Source: Betaproteobacteria bacterium (GTDB lineage Bacteria > Pseudomonadota > Gammaproteobacteria > Burkholderiales > SG8-39). Taken from it: 6,688 bases of DNA. The notes below the pieces were generated by a model. It saw only the letters and a list, made by a program, of their open reading frames with translations. It searched no databases and was not told the origin of the DNA. The stretch covers positions 1 to 6,688 of the forward strand of contig JAFARH010000270.1 in NCBI GenBank assembly GCA_019245555.1, read 5' to 3'. Of the stretch, positions 1-5,550 are shown piece after piece; positions within the stretch are counted from its first letter, which is position 1, and each line of letters opens with the position of its first letter. Made by a program: the position numbers and the translations under genes.

Positions 1-681
1 ATCGTCGGCGGCCTCGGCGGCTTCGGCACCGGCATCATCCTCACGGCGGGGCTCGCACCGTTCATTGGCGTCAAGGCGGTGATCCCCGTGCTCGCCGTGG
101 CAGGCGCGATCATCAACGGCGGTCGCTTCTGGTTCTATCGTCAGCACCTGCAGCGCTCGACGCTCACGCTGGTTCTTGCGTGTGCGCTGCCCTTCCTCGT
201 GCTCGGCACCTGGATCTACAGCGTGCTCGATGCGCGTACCGTCGGCACGGTGCTCGGCGTCGTCGTGATCCTGTCGGTGCCGCTTCGCCGGTGGCTGAAC
301 CATCGCCAGATTGCGCTCGGCCGGACGGGACTTGGCGTGGGCTCGGGCGTATTCGGTCTCGCGACCGGTGTAGCGAGCGGCGTGGGCGTGATCATGATCT
401 CGCTCCTCCTCGGCACCGGCATGATCGGTCCCGCCGTGCTCGCGACCGACGCGATGATCAGCATCGTGCTCGACCTGTGCAAGGCCGCGCTCTTCCAGCG
501 CTTGTCTTTGCTGGATGAGCAAACCTTCATCACCGGCGTCGTAGTCGGCGTGGCGACGATTCCCGGCAGCGCGATCGCTGCATGGCTCGTGAACCGCATG
601 CACGCGCACCTGCACGTGCTCTTCATGGAAGGACTGATCCTCGTTGGCGGCGCTTCGCTCCTCTGGAACTCGTGGAGATAA
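1..681 (+). CDS. TauE/SafE-family membrane permease, C-terminal 226 residues (5' end cut by window)
   Basis: The reading frame is open from base 1 to the TAA at 679-681, giving 226 visible residues. The start lies to the left of the window; the GTG at 79 is internal, because the frame before it already reads as family sequence. The protein is very hydrophobic, with about eight membrane-spanning stretches. It shows the internal duplication typical of the TauE/SafE family: a glycine-rich motif at visible residues 3-14 (GGLGGFGTGIIL) and a second at about 117-135 (GVFGLATGVASGVG). Members are inner-membrane carriers, some linked to sulfite, sulfoacetate or other organic anion export; the substrate here cannot be read. 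Family length is about 240-260 residues, so only a short N-terminal piece is missing. The next gene begins inside its 3' end, suggesting co-transcription. The family is fairly sure, the substrate unknown. Confidence 0.82.
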   Translation: MVGGLGGFGTGIILTAGLAPFIGVKAVIPVLAVAGAIINGGRFWFYRQHLQRSTLTLVLACALPFLVLGTWIYSVLDARTVGTVLGVVVILSVPLRRWLNHRQIALGRTGLGVGSGVFGLATGVASGVGVIMISLLLGTGMIGPAVLATDAMISIVLDLCKAALFQRLSLLDEQTFITGVVVGVATIPGSAIAAWLVNRMHAHLHVLFMEGLILVGGASLLWNSWR

Positions 682-1487
682 CGCTCACCGCATCGGACGG
701 CTATCGGATCGGCGCCGCGACCTTCGGTTCGAGTGATCGGCCAGTACTGATCATGCCGGCGACCGGTGTGCCGCAGTCCTACTACGCGAAATTCGCGACC
801 TATCTCGCCGAGCGCGGCTTCAGCGTCCTCACCTTCGACTACCGCGGCATCGGCCGCTCGAAGGACGGCGACCTGCGAAAGATGGAAGCGCGCATGCGCG
901 ATTGGGCGCTGCTGGATGCGGCTGCGGCTTTCCAGCATCTCTCGAGCGATGTGCTCGTGGTAGGACACAGCTTCGGTGGCCAGGCGCTCGGACTGTTGCC
1001 GGACCTTGCTCGCGTGCGCGGCGCGCTCCTAGTCGGCTCGCAGAGCGGCTACTGGGGCAACTGGCCAGCGCTCGGAAAGCTCTGGATGTGGCCGACCACG
1101 CACTTCGCACTCGACGGCGCCACCAAGCTCTTCGGCTACTTTCCGGGCTCGCGCCTGGGCTTCGGCGAGGATCTGCCGCCCGGCGTCGCGCATGAATGGG
1201 CCGCGTGGTGCCGAAATCCCAAGTATCTCGTCGGCGCGCTCGGCGTAGAGCAAAAGTACGCGAAGGTGCGCGCGCCCTTTCGTGCCTACGCGATCAGCGA
1301 CGACGCGTTCGCGCCGCTGCCGGCGGTCGAGGCACTCGGCCGCCTTTATCCCAATTCAAAATGGGAAACTCGCCGGCTCGCGCCGCGCGAGCTCGGCGTC
1401 GATTCGATCGGCCACTTCGGCTTTTTCCGCGAGCGCTTTCGCGATAGCCTGTGGCGCGAAGCGGCAGACTGGCTGGAGCGCCAATGA
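672..1487 (+). CDS. Serine alpha/beta-hydrolase (COG4757-like)
   Basis: This is a 271-residue cytoplasmic alpha/beta-hydrolase of unknown substrate. The nucleophile elbow GHSFGG puts the catalytic Ser at residue 100. The acid is probably Asp210 or Asp211 (AISDDAFAP), and the base is His248 in IGHFGFFR. The GH-x-GFFR ending and the FDYRGIGRS segment at about residues 55-63 resemble the COG4757 'predicted alpha/beta hydrolase' group. I chose GTG 672, which gives a start VEITLTASDGYRIGA matching the usual first strand of the family. An in-frame ATG at 582 would add 30 Arg/Pro-rich residues lying wholly inside the upstream permease gene, which look like out-of-frame sequence. The ribosome site is weak (GGA at 665-667). 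The gene overlaps the permease by 10 bases and the next gene by 4 (ATGA). The fold is sure; the reaction (ester, lactone or amide) is not. Confidence 0.82.
   Translation: MEITLTASDGYRIGAATFGSSDRPVLIMPATGVPQSYYAKFATYLAERGFSVLTFDYRGIGRSKDGDLRKMEARMRDWALLDAAAAFQHLSSDVLVVGHSFGGQALGLLPDLARVRGALLVGSQSGYWGNWPALGKLWMWPTTHFALDGATKLFGYFPGSRLGFGEDLPPGVAHEWAAWCRNPKYLVGALGVEQKYAKVRAPFRAYAISDDAFAPLPAVEALGRLYPNSKWETRRLAPRELGVDSIGHFGFFRERFRDSLWREAADWLERQ
1475..1478 (+). promoter_or_regulatory. Ribosome binding site of the short-chain dehydrogenase
   Basis: GGAG lies five bases before ATG 1484. It supports that start over the upstream in-frame GTG at 1451, which would add 11 residues inside the hydrolase gene and before the first strand of the Rossmann fold. 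Confidence 0.6.
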
Positions 1488-2317
1488 AAGAGCTGAAGGG
1501 AAAAGTCGTCGCAGTCACCGGTGCGGCGAGCGGCCTGGGCCGCGCGATGGCGCTCGCCTTCGCCGACGAGGGCATGAACGTAGCGCTTGGCGACGTCGCG
1601 GACACCAGCGATGTATTCGCCGCGATCGAAGCGAAGGGCGTATCGGCGGTAGCCATGAAGCTCGATGTCTCCAAGGCACAGGAAGTCGAGGCCTTCGCCG
1701 AGCTCGCGGAAAAGGAGCTCGGCGGCGCGCATGTGGTGTGCAACAACGCCGGCGTCTCGCCGCTTGGTGCGACGTGGGAAACGAGCCTCGGCGACTGGCA
1801 ATGGATCCTCGGCGTGAACCTGTGGGGCGTGATCCATGGGGTGCGCAGCTTCGTGCCGCGCCTCATGAAGCGCAACGAAGGCCATGTGGTGAATACCGCG
1901 TCGGTCGCGGGCATCATCAGCCCACCGGGTTCCGGTGCCTACAACGTGACGAAGCATGCAGTGGTCACGCTCTCCGAGACTCTGCACCATGAGCTGCGCG
2001 AGCGCAGCTCGGCCGTCGGCGTCTCGGTGCTGTGCCCGGCCTACGTTCCGACCGGGATCGCCGATTCGGAGCGCAATCGACCAGCGGGGCTCGAGGCGAC
2101 AGTTAAGACGAAAGAAATGCTGGCGCGCCAGCAGATGCTCAGGAAAGCAGTCTCTTCCGGCCGCCTCTCGGCCGACGATGTCGCCAAGGCGGTCGTGCAG
2201 GCGGTAAAGGAAAACCGCTTCTACATCCTGACGCACCCGCGCATCAAAGGCGCAATCGGCGCGCGCATGGAAGACATCCTGCAGGAGCGGCCGCCGCGCA
2301 ACCCAATGTCGCTTTAG
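1484..2317 (+). CDS. Short-chain dehydrogenase/reductase (classical SDR)
   Basis: This 277-residue protein is a single-domain Rossmann-fold NAD(P)-dependent oxidoreductase. The cofactor glycine motif is TGAASGLG at residues 12-19. NNAG is at 87-90. The catalytic tetrad is complete: Asn112, Ser140, Tyr153 and Lys157 (YNVTK). Asp37 near the end of the second strand favours NAD over NADP, by inference from the family rule. The C-terminal part (ADDVAKAVVQAV, then FYILTHP at about 246-252) is common in SDRs annotated as general alcohol or ketone dehydrogenases and does not fix the substrate. The ATG overlaps the hydrolase stop as ATGA, so translation is probably coupled and the two enzymes may act on one compound. 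The TAG stop shares bases with the stop of the converging MarC gene. The family is certain, the substrate unknown. Confidence 0.9.
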   Translation: MKELKGKVVAVTGAASGLGRAMALAFADEGMNVALGDVADTSDVFAAIEAKGVSAVAMKLDVSKAQEVEAFAELAEKELGGAHVVCNNAGVSPLGATWETSLGDWQWILGVNLWGVIHGVRSFVPRLMKRNEGHVVNTASVAGIISPPGSGAYNVTKHAVVTLSETLHHELRERSSAVGVSVLCPAYVPTGIADSERNRPAGLEATVKTKEMLARQQMLRKAVSSGRLSADDVAKAVVQAVKENRFYILTHPRIKGAIGARMEDILQERPPRNPMSL

Positions 2318-2322
2318 GCGAC
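2308..2322. terminator. Small inverted repeat centred on the shared stop codons of two converging genes
   Basis: GTCGC (2308-2312) and GCGAC (2318-2322) form a perfect 5-bp stem around the loop TTTAG. A T-G pair at 2307/2323 may extend it. The loop holds both the TAG of the dehydrogenase on the plus strand and, on the other strand, the TAA of the MarC gene. No run of T follows on either strand, so this is not a standard intrinsic terminator. A role at the 3' ends of both transcripts is inferred from position only. Confidence 0.3.
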
Positions 2323-2946
2323 GAGGCCCGGGAAGAGACGGCGCAGGCCCTCGGCCATCGTCTGGATCGCGATGGCGGCAAGCAGCAAGCCAAGCAGGCG
2401 CGTTGCTACATTCAGGCCGGTCTTGCTGATGCGCTCGCCCACGGCGTGCGCCGCATGCAGCATGCCCCAGAGAACGGCGCAGACGAGCAGCACGCAGAGC
2501 GTGAGCACGATCTTGTGCGTCGTGCCGCCCTGCTCTCCCGCGATGATCGAGGTGCTGATCGCGCCGGGGCCCGCGAGGAGCGGCACGGCGAGCGGCACCA
2601 CGCCCGAGACTTCGCCAGCGCGCAGCTCTTCCGCCTCGACTTGTGTCTGGCGCATCTCGCCCGTCTGCGCGTTCAGCATGGCGAGCGCCATCAAAAGCAG
2701 CACCAACCCGCCGCCGACCTGGAACGCTTCGAGGCTCGCACCCATTATTTTAAGTATCGCCTCGCCGAGAAATACCGCGCCGGCGAGCACGCAGAACACC
2801 GTCAGCGTAACGACGTTCGCCAGGCGGCGCGTCGCATGGTCATCGCTCGAAGCCGTGACGCCGATGAAAATCGGGATCGCGAGGAAGGGATCGAGCACCG
2901 CCGTCAGCGTGACGAGGTACCGAAAATATTCATGTGCCGCGTTCAC
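2314..2946 (-). CDS. MarC-family (UPF0056) inner-membrane protein
   Basis: This is a 210-residue integral membrane protein with about six hydrophobic segments. Family landmarks are LDPFLAIPIF at residues 18-27, a glycine/leucine segment VGGGLVLLLMALAML at 77-91, VPLAVPLLAGPGAIST at 117-132, and GLNVATRLLGLLLAAIA at about 177-193. Length matches the family (about 200-220). MarC proteins were once tied to multiple antibiotic resistance, but that link was withdrawn and their role remains unclear. I chose GTG 2946 because it overlaps the stop of the upstream transferase as GTGA and the homologous sequence begins there. The same frame stays open upstream to 3387, but that part lies antisense-free inside the transferase gene, is Arg/Ala-rich and resembles no family. 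There is no good ribosome site, so translation probably depends on coupling. The stop shares bases with the converging dehydrogenase gene. Confidence 0.87.
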   Translation of the reverse strand: MNAAHEYFRYLVTLTAVLDPFLAIPIFIGVTASSDDHATRRLANVVTLTVFCVLAGAVFLGEAILKIMGASLEAFQVGGGLVLLLMALAMLNAQTGEMRQTQVEAEELRAGEVSGVVPLAVPLLAGPGAISTSIIAGEQGGTTHKIVLTLCVLLVCAVLWGMLHAAHAVGERISKTGLNVATRLLGLLLAAIAIQTMAEGLRRLFPGLVA

Positions 2947-3590
2947 GCGGCTTTCATCGCCGCTTGCGCGGCCTTGCGGTCGTCGTTCACCGCCTTGAAG
3001 GCCGGGCGCTCGCCGAGCATCTTGAGATAGTCCTTGATCTGCGGCATCGACCCCAGCAGGTCCTTGCCCAAGCCGTGCTTTGTCGCAAGCGAGACGAGCG
3101 GCAGGTGGCAAAACGCGGCGCAGTCGGCGAGCGTGAGCTGGCTGCCGGCGATGTACGGGTCGAACTTGGCGCGCGCTCGAAGGGCGCGCACACCCTTGAT
3201 CAGGTCCTTCTCGACGGATTGCTTGGCGCTGTCGCTTACCGGCTGGTTGAAGAACACCTGTCCATACATGCGGCGCGCGACGAGCTCGACGTGCAGCTCG
3301 AGAATCGCAATCAGCTCCCGCACCCTCGCCCGCTCGAGCGGATCGCGCGGATAGAGCGGCTTCTGCGGGTACGCGTCCTCGAGCCATTCGCAGATAACCT
3401 GCGACTCGCTGAGCTGCGCGCCGTCGATCTCTACGAACGGCACCTTGCCCATCGGCGTGCGCGCGAGGAAATCCTCCTGCTGTGACGGCTTGCAGGTCGG
3501 GTCGAGCTCGAAGGCGACGCCCTTCTCGAGCATCGCAATCCGCACCTTGTTGAAGTAGTTGCTGATATGGAAGCCGCAGAGTTTGAGCAT
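2943..3590 (-). CDS. Glutathione S-transferase family protein
   Basis: This 215-residue soluble protein has the two-domain transferase layout. The N-terminal thioredoxin fold (about 1-78) contains SNYFNKVRIAMLEKG at 10-24, with Ser10 near the usual catalytic position. The cis-proline is Pro51 in GKVPFVEIDG, and the glutathione gamma-glutamyl contact is Glu62-Ser63 in LSESQVICEWL. The helical C-terminal domain (about 85-215) carries the family N-capping box at Thr153-Leu-Ala-Asp156. The substrate is not evident, and I see nothing to place it with maleylacetoacetate isomerase. The ATG at 3590 has no ribosome site in front: the 15 bases upstream on this strand are TATAAT followed by a pyrimidine-rich stretch. 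The gene is divergent from kynA with a 21-base gap and precedes marC in the same transcript. The family call is secure, the class is not. Confidence 0.9.
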   Translation of the reverse strand: MLKLCGFHISNYFNKVRIAMLEKGVAFELDPTCKPSQQEDFLARTPMGKVPFVEIDGAQLSESQVICEWLEDAYPQKPLYPRDPLERARVRELIAILELHVELVARRMYGQVFFNQPVSDSAKQSVEKDLIKGVRALRARAKFDPYIAGSQLTLADCAAFCHLPLVSLATKHGLGKDLLGSMPQIKDYLKMLGERPAFKAVNDDRKAAQAAMKAA

Positions 3591-3598
3591 AGGGGTGG

Positions 3599-3605
3599 CA
3601 TTATA
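3599..3605. promoter_or_regulatory. Possible bidirectional promoter -10 element between the transferase and kynA genes
   Basis: On the minus strand, 3605 to 3600 reads TATAAT, a perfect -10 hexamer ten bases from the transferase ATG (3590). On the plus strand, 3599-3604 reads CATTAT (four of six matches), with T3604 eight bases before the kynA ATG (3612). The key A and T bases of the two hexamers pair with each other, the TANNNTA symmetry described for divergent bacterial promoters. I see no convincing -35 on either side. Either start point would fall at or within about three bases of the start codon, so the messages would be leaderless or nearly so. Confidence 0.4.
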
Positions 3606-3611
3606 GGGAGC

Positions 3612-4439
3612 ATGTCGAAAGACGATCCTGGAATCATCACCGCACTCGCGTCAGACACATCCTATGGCGGCTACCTAGCGCTCGACGTGCTGCTCGCTGC
3701 GCAGCGGCCGCGCTCGCAGCACCACGACGAAATGCTGTTCATCATCCAGCACCAGACGGCGGAGCTCTGGATGAAGCTCATGATCCACGAGCTCGCCGCG
3801 GCGACCGAGCACGTGAAAGCCGACAACCTGCCGCCGTGCTTCAAGATCCTCGCGCGCGTGAAGCAGATCCAGCGCCAGCTCTTCGAGCAGTGGGGCGTGC
3901 TCGAGACGCTCACGCCGTCCGAATATTTGGAATTCCGCGACGTGCTCGGCCCCGCCTCCGGCCTGCAGTCGTTCCAGTTCCGCGCCATCGAGTTCCTGCT
4001 GGGCAACAAGAATCCCCGGCGCCTCGAGCTCTATAAGCATGACGAGCGCATACGAGGGTTCCTGGAGAAACTGCTGAACGCGCCGAGCTTGTACGACGAA
4101 TACCTCCGTCATCTCGGCCGCCGGGGCATGCCAGTGCCGAAGGAACGGATCGAGCGCGACTGGGCCCAGCCCTATGAGCCGCATCCCGGTGTGGTGAAGG
4201 TCTTCAAGGCGATCTACGACGACCCCAAGACGCACTGGGACGCCTACGACATGTGCGAGAAGCTCGTCGACGTCGAGGAGAACTTCCAGCTCTGGCGCTT
4301 CCGCCATGTGAAGACGGTCGAGCGCGTGATCGGCTTCAAGCGCGGCACCGGTGGCACCGACGGCGTGGCGTTCCTGCGCAAGTCGCTCGAGGTCGTGCTC
4401 TTTCCCGAGCTGATCGATGTCCGCACACACCTTGGATGA
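3612..4439 (+). CDS. kynA: Tryptophan 2,3-dioxygenase
   Basis: This 275-residue enzyme is a cytoplasmic haem dioxygenase that opens the indole ring of L-tryptophan to give N-formylkynurenine, the first step of the kynurenine route. Active-site residues known from the Xanthomonas enzyme are all present at a constant shift of eight: Phe43, His47 (IIQHQ), Tyr105 and Arg109 (SEYLEFRD), haem ligand His232 (FRHVKTVERVIG) and Thr246 in the GTGGT loop. The length is slightly under the usual 280-300, from shorter ends. ATG 3612 is the best start: the frame opens upstream to ATG 3567, but that would run into the transferase gene. AGGGAG (3605-3610) leaves only one base before the ATG, too close for a normal ribosome site, so initiation may be leaderless. 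The following kynureninase-like gene overlaps by 23 bases, which fits one pathway operon. Confidence 0.95.
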   Translation: MSKDDPGIITALASDTSYGGYLALDVLLAAQRPRSQHHDEMLFIIQHQTAELWMKLMIHELAAATEHVKADNLPPCFKILARVKQIQRQLFEQWGVLETLTPSEYLEFRDVLGPASGLQSFQFRAIEFLLGNKNPRRLELYKHDERIRGFLEKLLNAPSLYDEYLRHLGRRGMPVPKERIERDWAQPYEPHPGVVKVFKAIYDDPKTHWDAYDMCEKLVDVEENFQLWRFRHVKTVERVIGFKRGTGGTDGVAFLRKSLEVVLFPELIDVRTHLG

Positions 4440-5550
4440 GGACTGGCTGCGGGCGAACGTCTGGCCGCGCTTCTCGCGCGCGCTTGCGCGCAAGGAAATC
4501 TACCTGGCCAACCACTCGCTCGGCCGGCCGCCCGATCGCATGGCCGAGGATGTGCGCACCGGGGTCGACGCCTGGTACCGCGATATGGACGGCGCATGGG
4601 ATCTATGGCTCGAGACACGCGACAAGTGGCGTGCCCTCACGGCGAAGCTGGTGGGTGCACCGCGAGCCGATTGCATCGTGCCAAAGACGAGCGCTGGGCA
4701 GGGATTACGCGCGGTACTCAATGCATTGCCCGGCAAGCCACGCGTCGCAACGAGCGACGGCGAGTTCGATTCGATCGACTTCATCCTGCGCGTCTATCGC
4801 GAGCAGGGGAAGATCGAGCTGAAGATCACGCCGTGGCAGGAAATCTCCGCCGAGGGTGCGGACCTCGTCGTCATCTCCACCGTCATGTTCCGCACGGGCG
4901 AGGTGGTGAAGCATCTGCCGAAGCTGATCCACGATGCGCACGCGAAGCGCGCGCTCGTGTTGCTCGATGTCTATCACCATGCCGGCGTGATACCGCTCGA
5001 CCTCGCGGCGCTCGAAGCCGACTTCGCGATCGGCGGCTCCTATAAGTATCTGCGCGGCGGGCCCGGCGCCTGCTGGCTCTACGTGCGCCCCGGCCTCGTC
5101 GACAGCATGCGCACGCTCGACACTGGCCGGTTTGCGAAGAAGGACGTCTTCTCCTATTTGCGTCCCGAGCCGCCAGAGTTCGGTCCGGGCGGCGATGCCT
5201 GGCTCGAATCGACGCCGCCGGTGCTCGGCTGCTTCCAAGCGCTCGCCGGCCTGGAATTCACGCTAGAGATCGGCATCGATCGGCTGCGCGCCTATTCGAT
5301 GGAACAGAAAGCGCTGCTTGCCTCGCTATTGCCGGAAGTCACTGGAGCGGACAAGCATTACGGCGCCTTCGTCACGCTGAAGAACAAGAACGCGGCGCGG
5401 CTCGGCGCAGCGCTCGGGAAGCAGGCAATCAAGACCGACGTGCGCGGCGAATACCTGCGCCTCTGCCCTGACATCCTCAATACACGCGCCGAGATCGAGC
5501 GCGCGGCGGCTACTTTAAGAAATCTGCTGGTGGCGAATACGGCGCATTGA
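4417..5550 (+). CDS. Kynureninase-like class V PLP-dependent enzyme (short form)
   Basis: This 377-residue fold-type I PLP enzyme would, if a true kynureninase, cleave kynurenine to anthranilate and L-alanine. The N-terminal strand IYLANHSLG (28-36) matches the YLDGNSLG of kynureninases. The PLP lysine is Lys210 in GGSYKYLRGGPGA (206-218). Asp184 and His187 in LLDVYHHAG sit where the cofactor-ring Asp and His lie, and Thr266 in ESTPPVL fits the bacterial substrate-pocket Thr. Two things are odd: it is some 40 residues shorter than typical bacterial enzymes (about 410-420), and the usual Gly-Trp-Trp/Phe-Gly-His motif after the PLP lysine is replaced by TGRFAKKD at 236-243, so that pocket tryptophan is missing. 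ATG 4417 overlaps kynA by 23 bases with only a weak ribosome site (GAG 4407-4409). The neighbour argues for kynurenine; another class V lyase or aminotransferase remains possible. Confidence 0.8.
   Translation: MSAHTLDEDWLRANVWPRFSRALARKEIYLANHSLGRPPDRMAEDVRTGVDAWYRDMDGAWDLWLETRDKWRALTAKLVGAPRADCIVPKTSAGQGLRAVLNALPGKPRVATSDGEFDSIDFILRVYREQGKIELKITPWQEISAEGADLVVISTVMFRTGEVVKHLPKLIHDAHAKRALVLLDVYHHAGVIPLDLAALEADFAIGGSYKYLRGGPGACWLYVRPGLVDSMRTLDTGRFAKKDVFSYLRPEPPEFGPGGDAWLESTPPVLGCFQALAGLEFTLEIGIDRLRAYSMEQKALLASLLPEVTGADKHYGAFVTLKNKNAARLGAALGKQAIKTDVRGEYLRLCPDILNTRAEIERAAATLRNLLVANTAH

Noticed and set aside
582..671. 30-residue N-terminal extension of the hydrolase from ATG 582
   Set aside because: It lies fully inside the permease gene and encodes low-complexity basic sequence. 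The family strand begins at about 672.
216..968. 250-codon open frame on the minus strand
   Set aside because: It is antisense across the permease/hydrolase junction, is rich in Arg, Pro and Thr, has no family motif, and both opposite frames have clear family sequence.
1349..1366. Inverted repeat TCCCA/TGGGA around an A/T-rich loop
   Set aside because: It is internal to the hydrolase coding sequence with a short stem and no T run; there is no reason to assign a function.
1346..2236. 296-codon open frame on the minus strand, with a second long one overlapping at 1294-1917
   Set aside because: They are antisense to the dehydrogenase, whose catalytic residues are complete. High GC leaves few stop codons in shadow frames.
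2947..3387. Upstream extension of the MarC frame by 147 codons, as a possible fusion protein
   Set aside because: The extension lies in another frame of the transferase gene, reads as Arg/Ala/Gly-rich sequence, and MarC is complete without it.
3675..4493. 272-codon open frame on the minus strand opposite kynA
   Set aside because: Its composition mirrors kynA, it has no motif, and kynA is unambiguous.
4483..4494. 12-base perfect palindrome CTTGCGCGCAAG
   Set aside because: It lies inside the coding sequence (residues ALARKE) in a CG-rich run, with only one copy. Chance is enough to explain it.
4705..5238. 177-codon open frame on the minus strand opposite the kynureninase-like gene
   Set aside because: It is a shadow of a gene with an intact PLP site.
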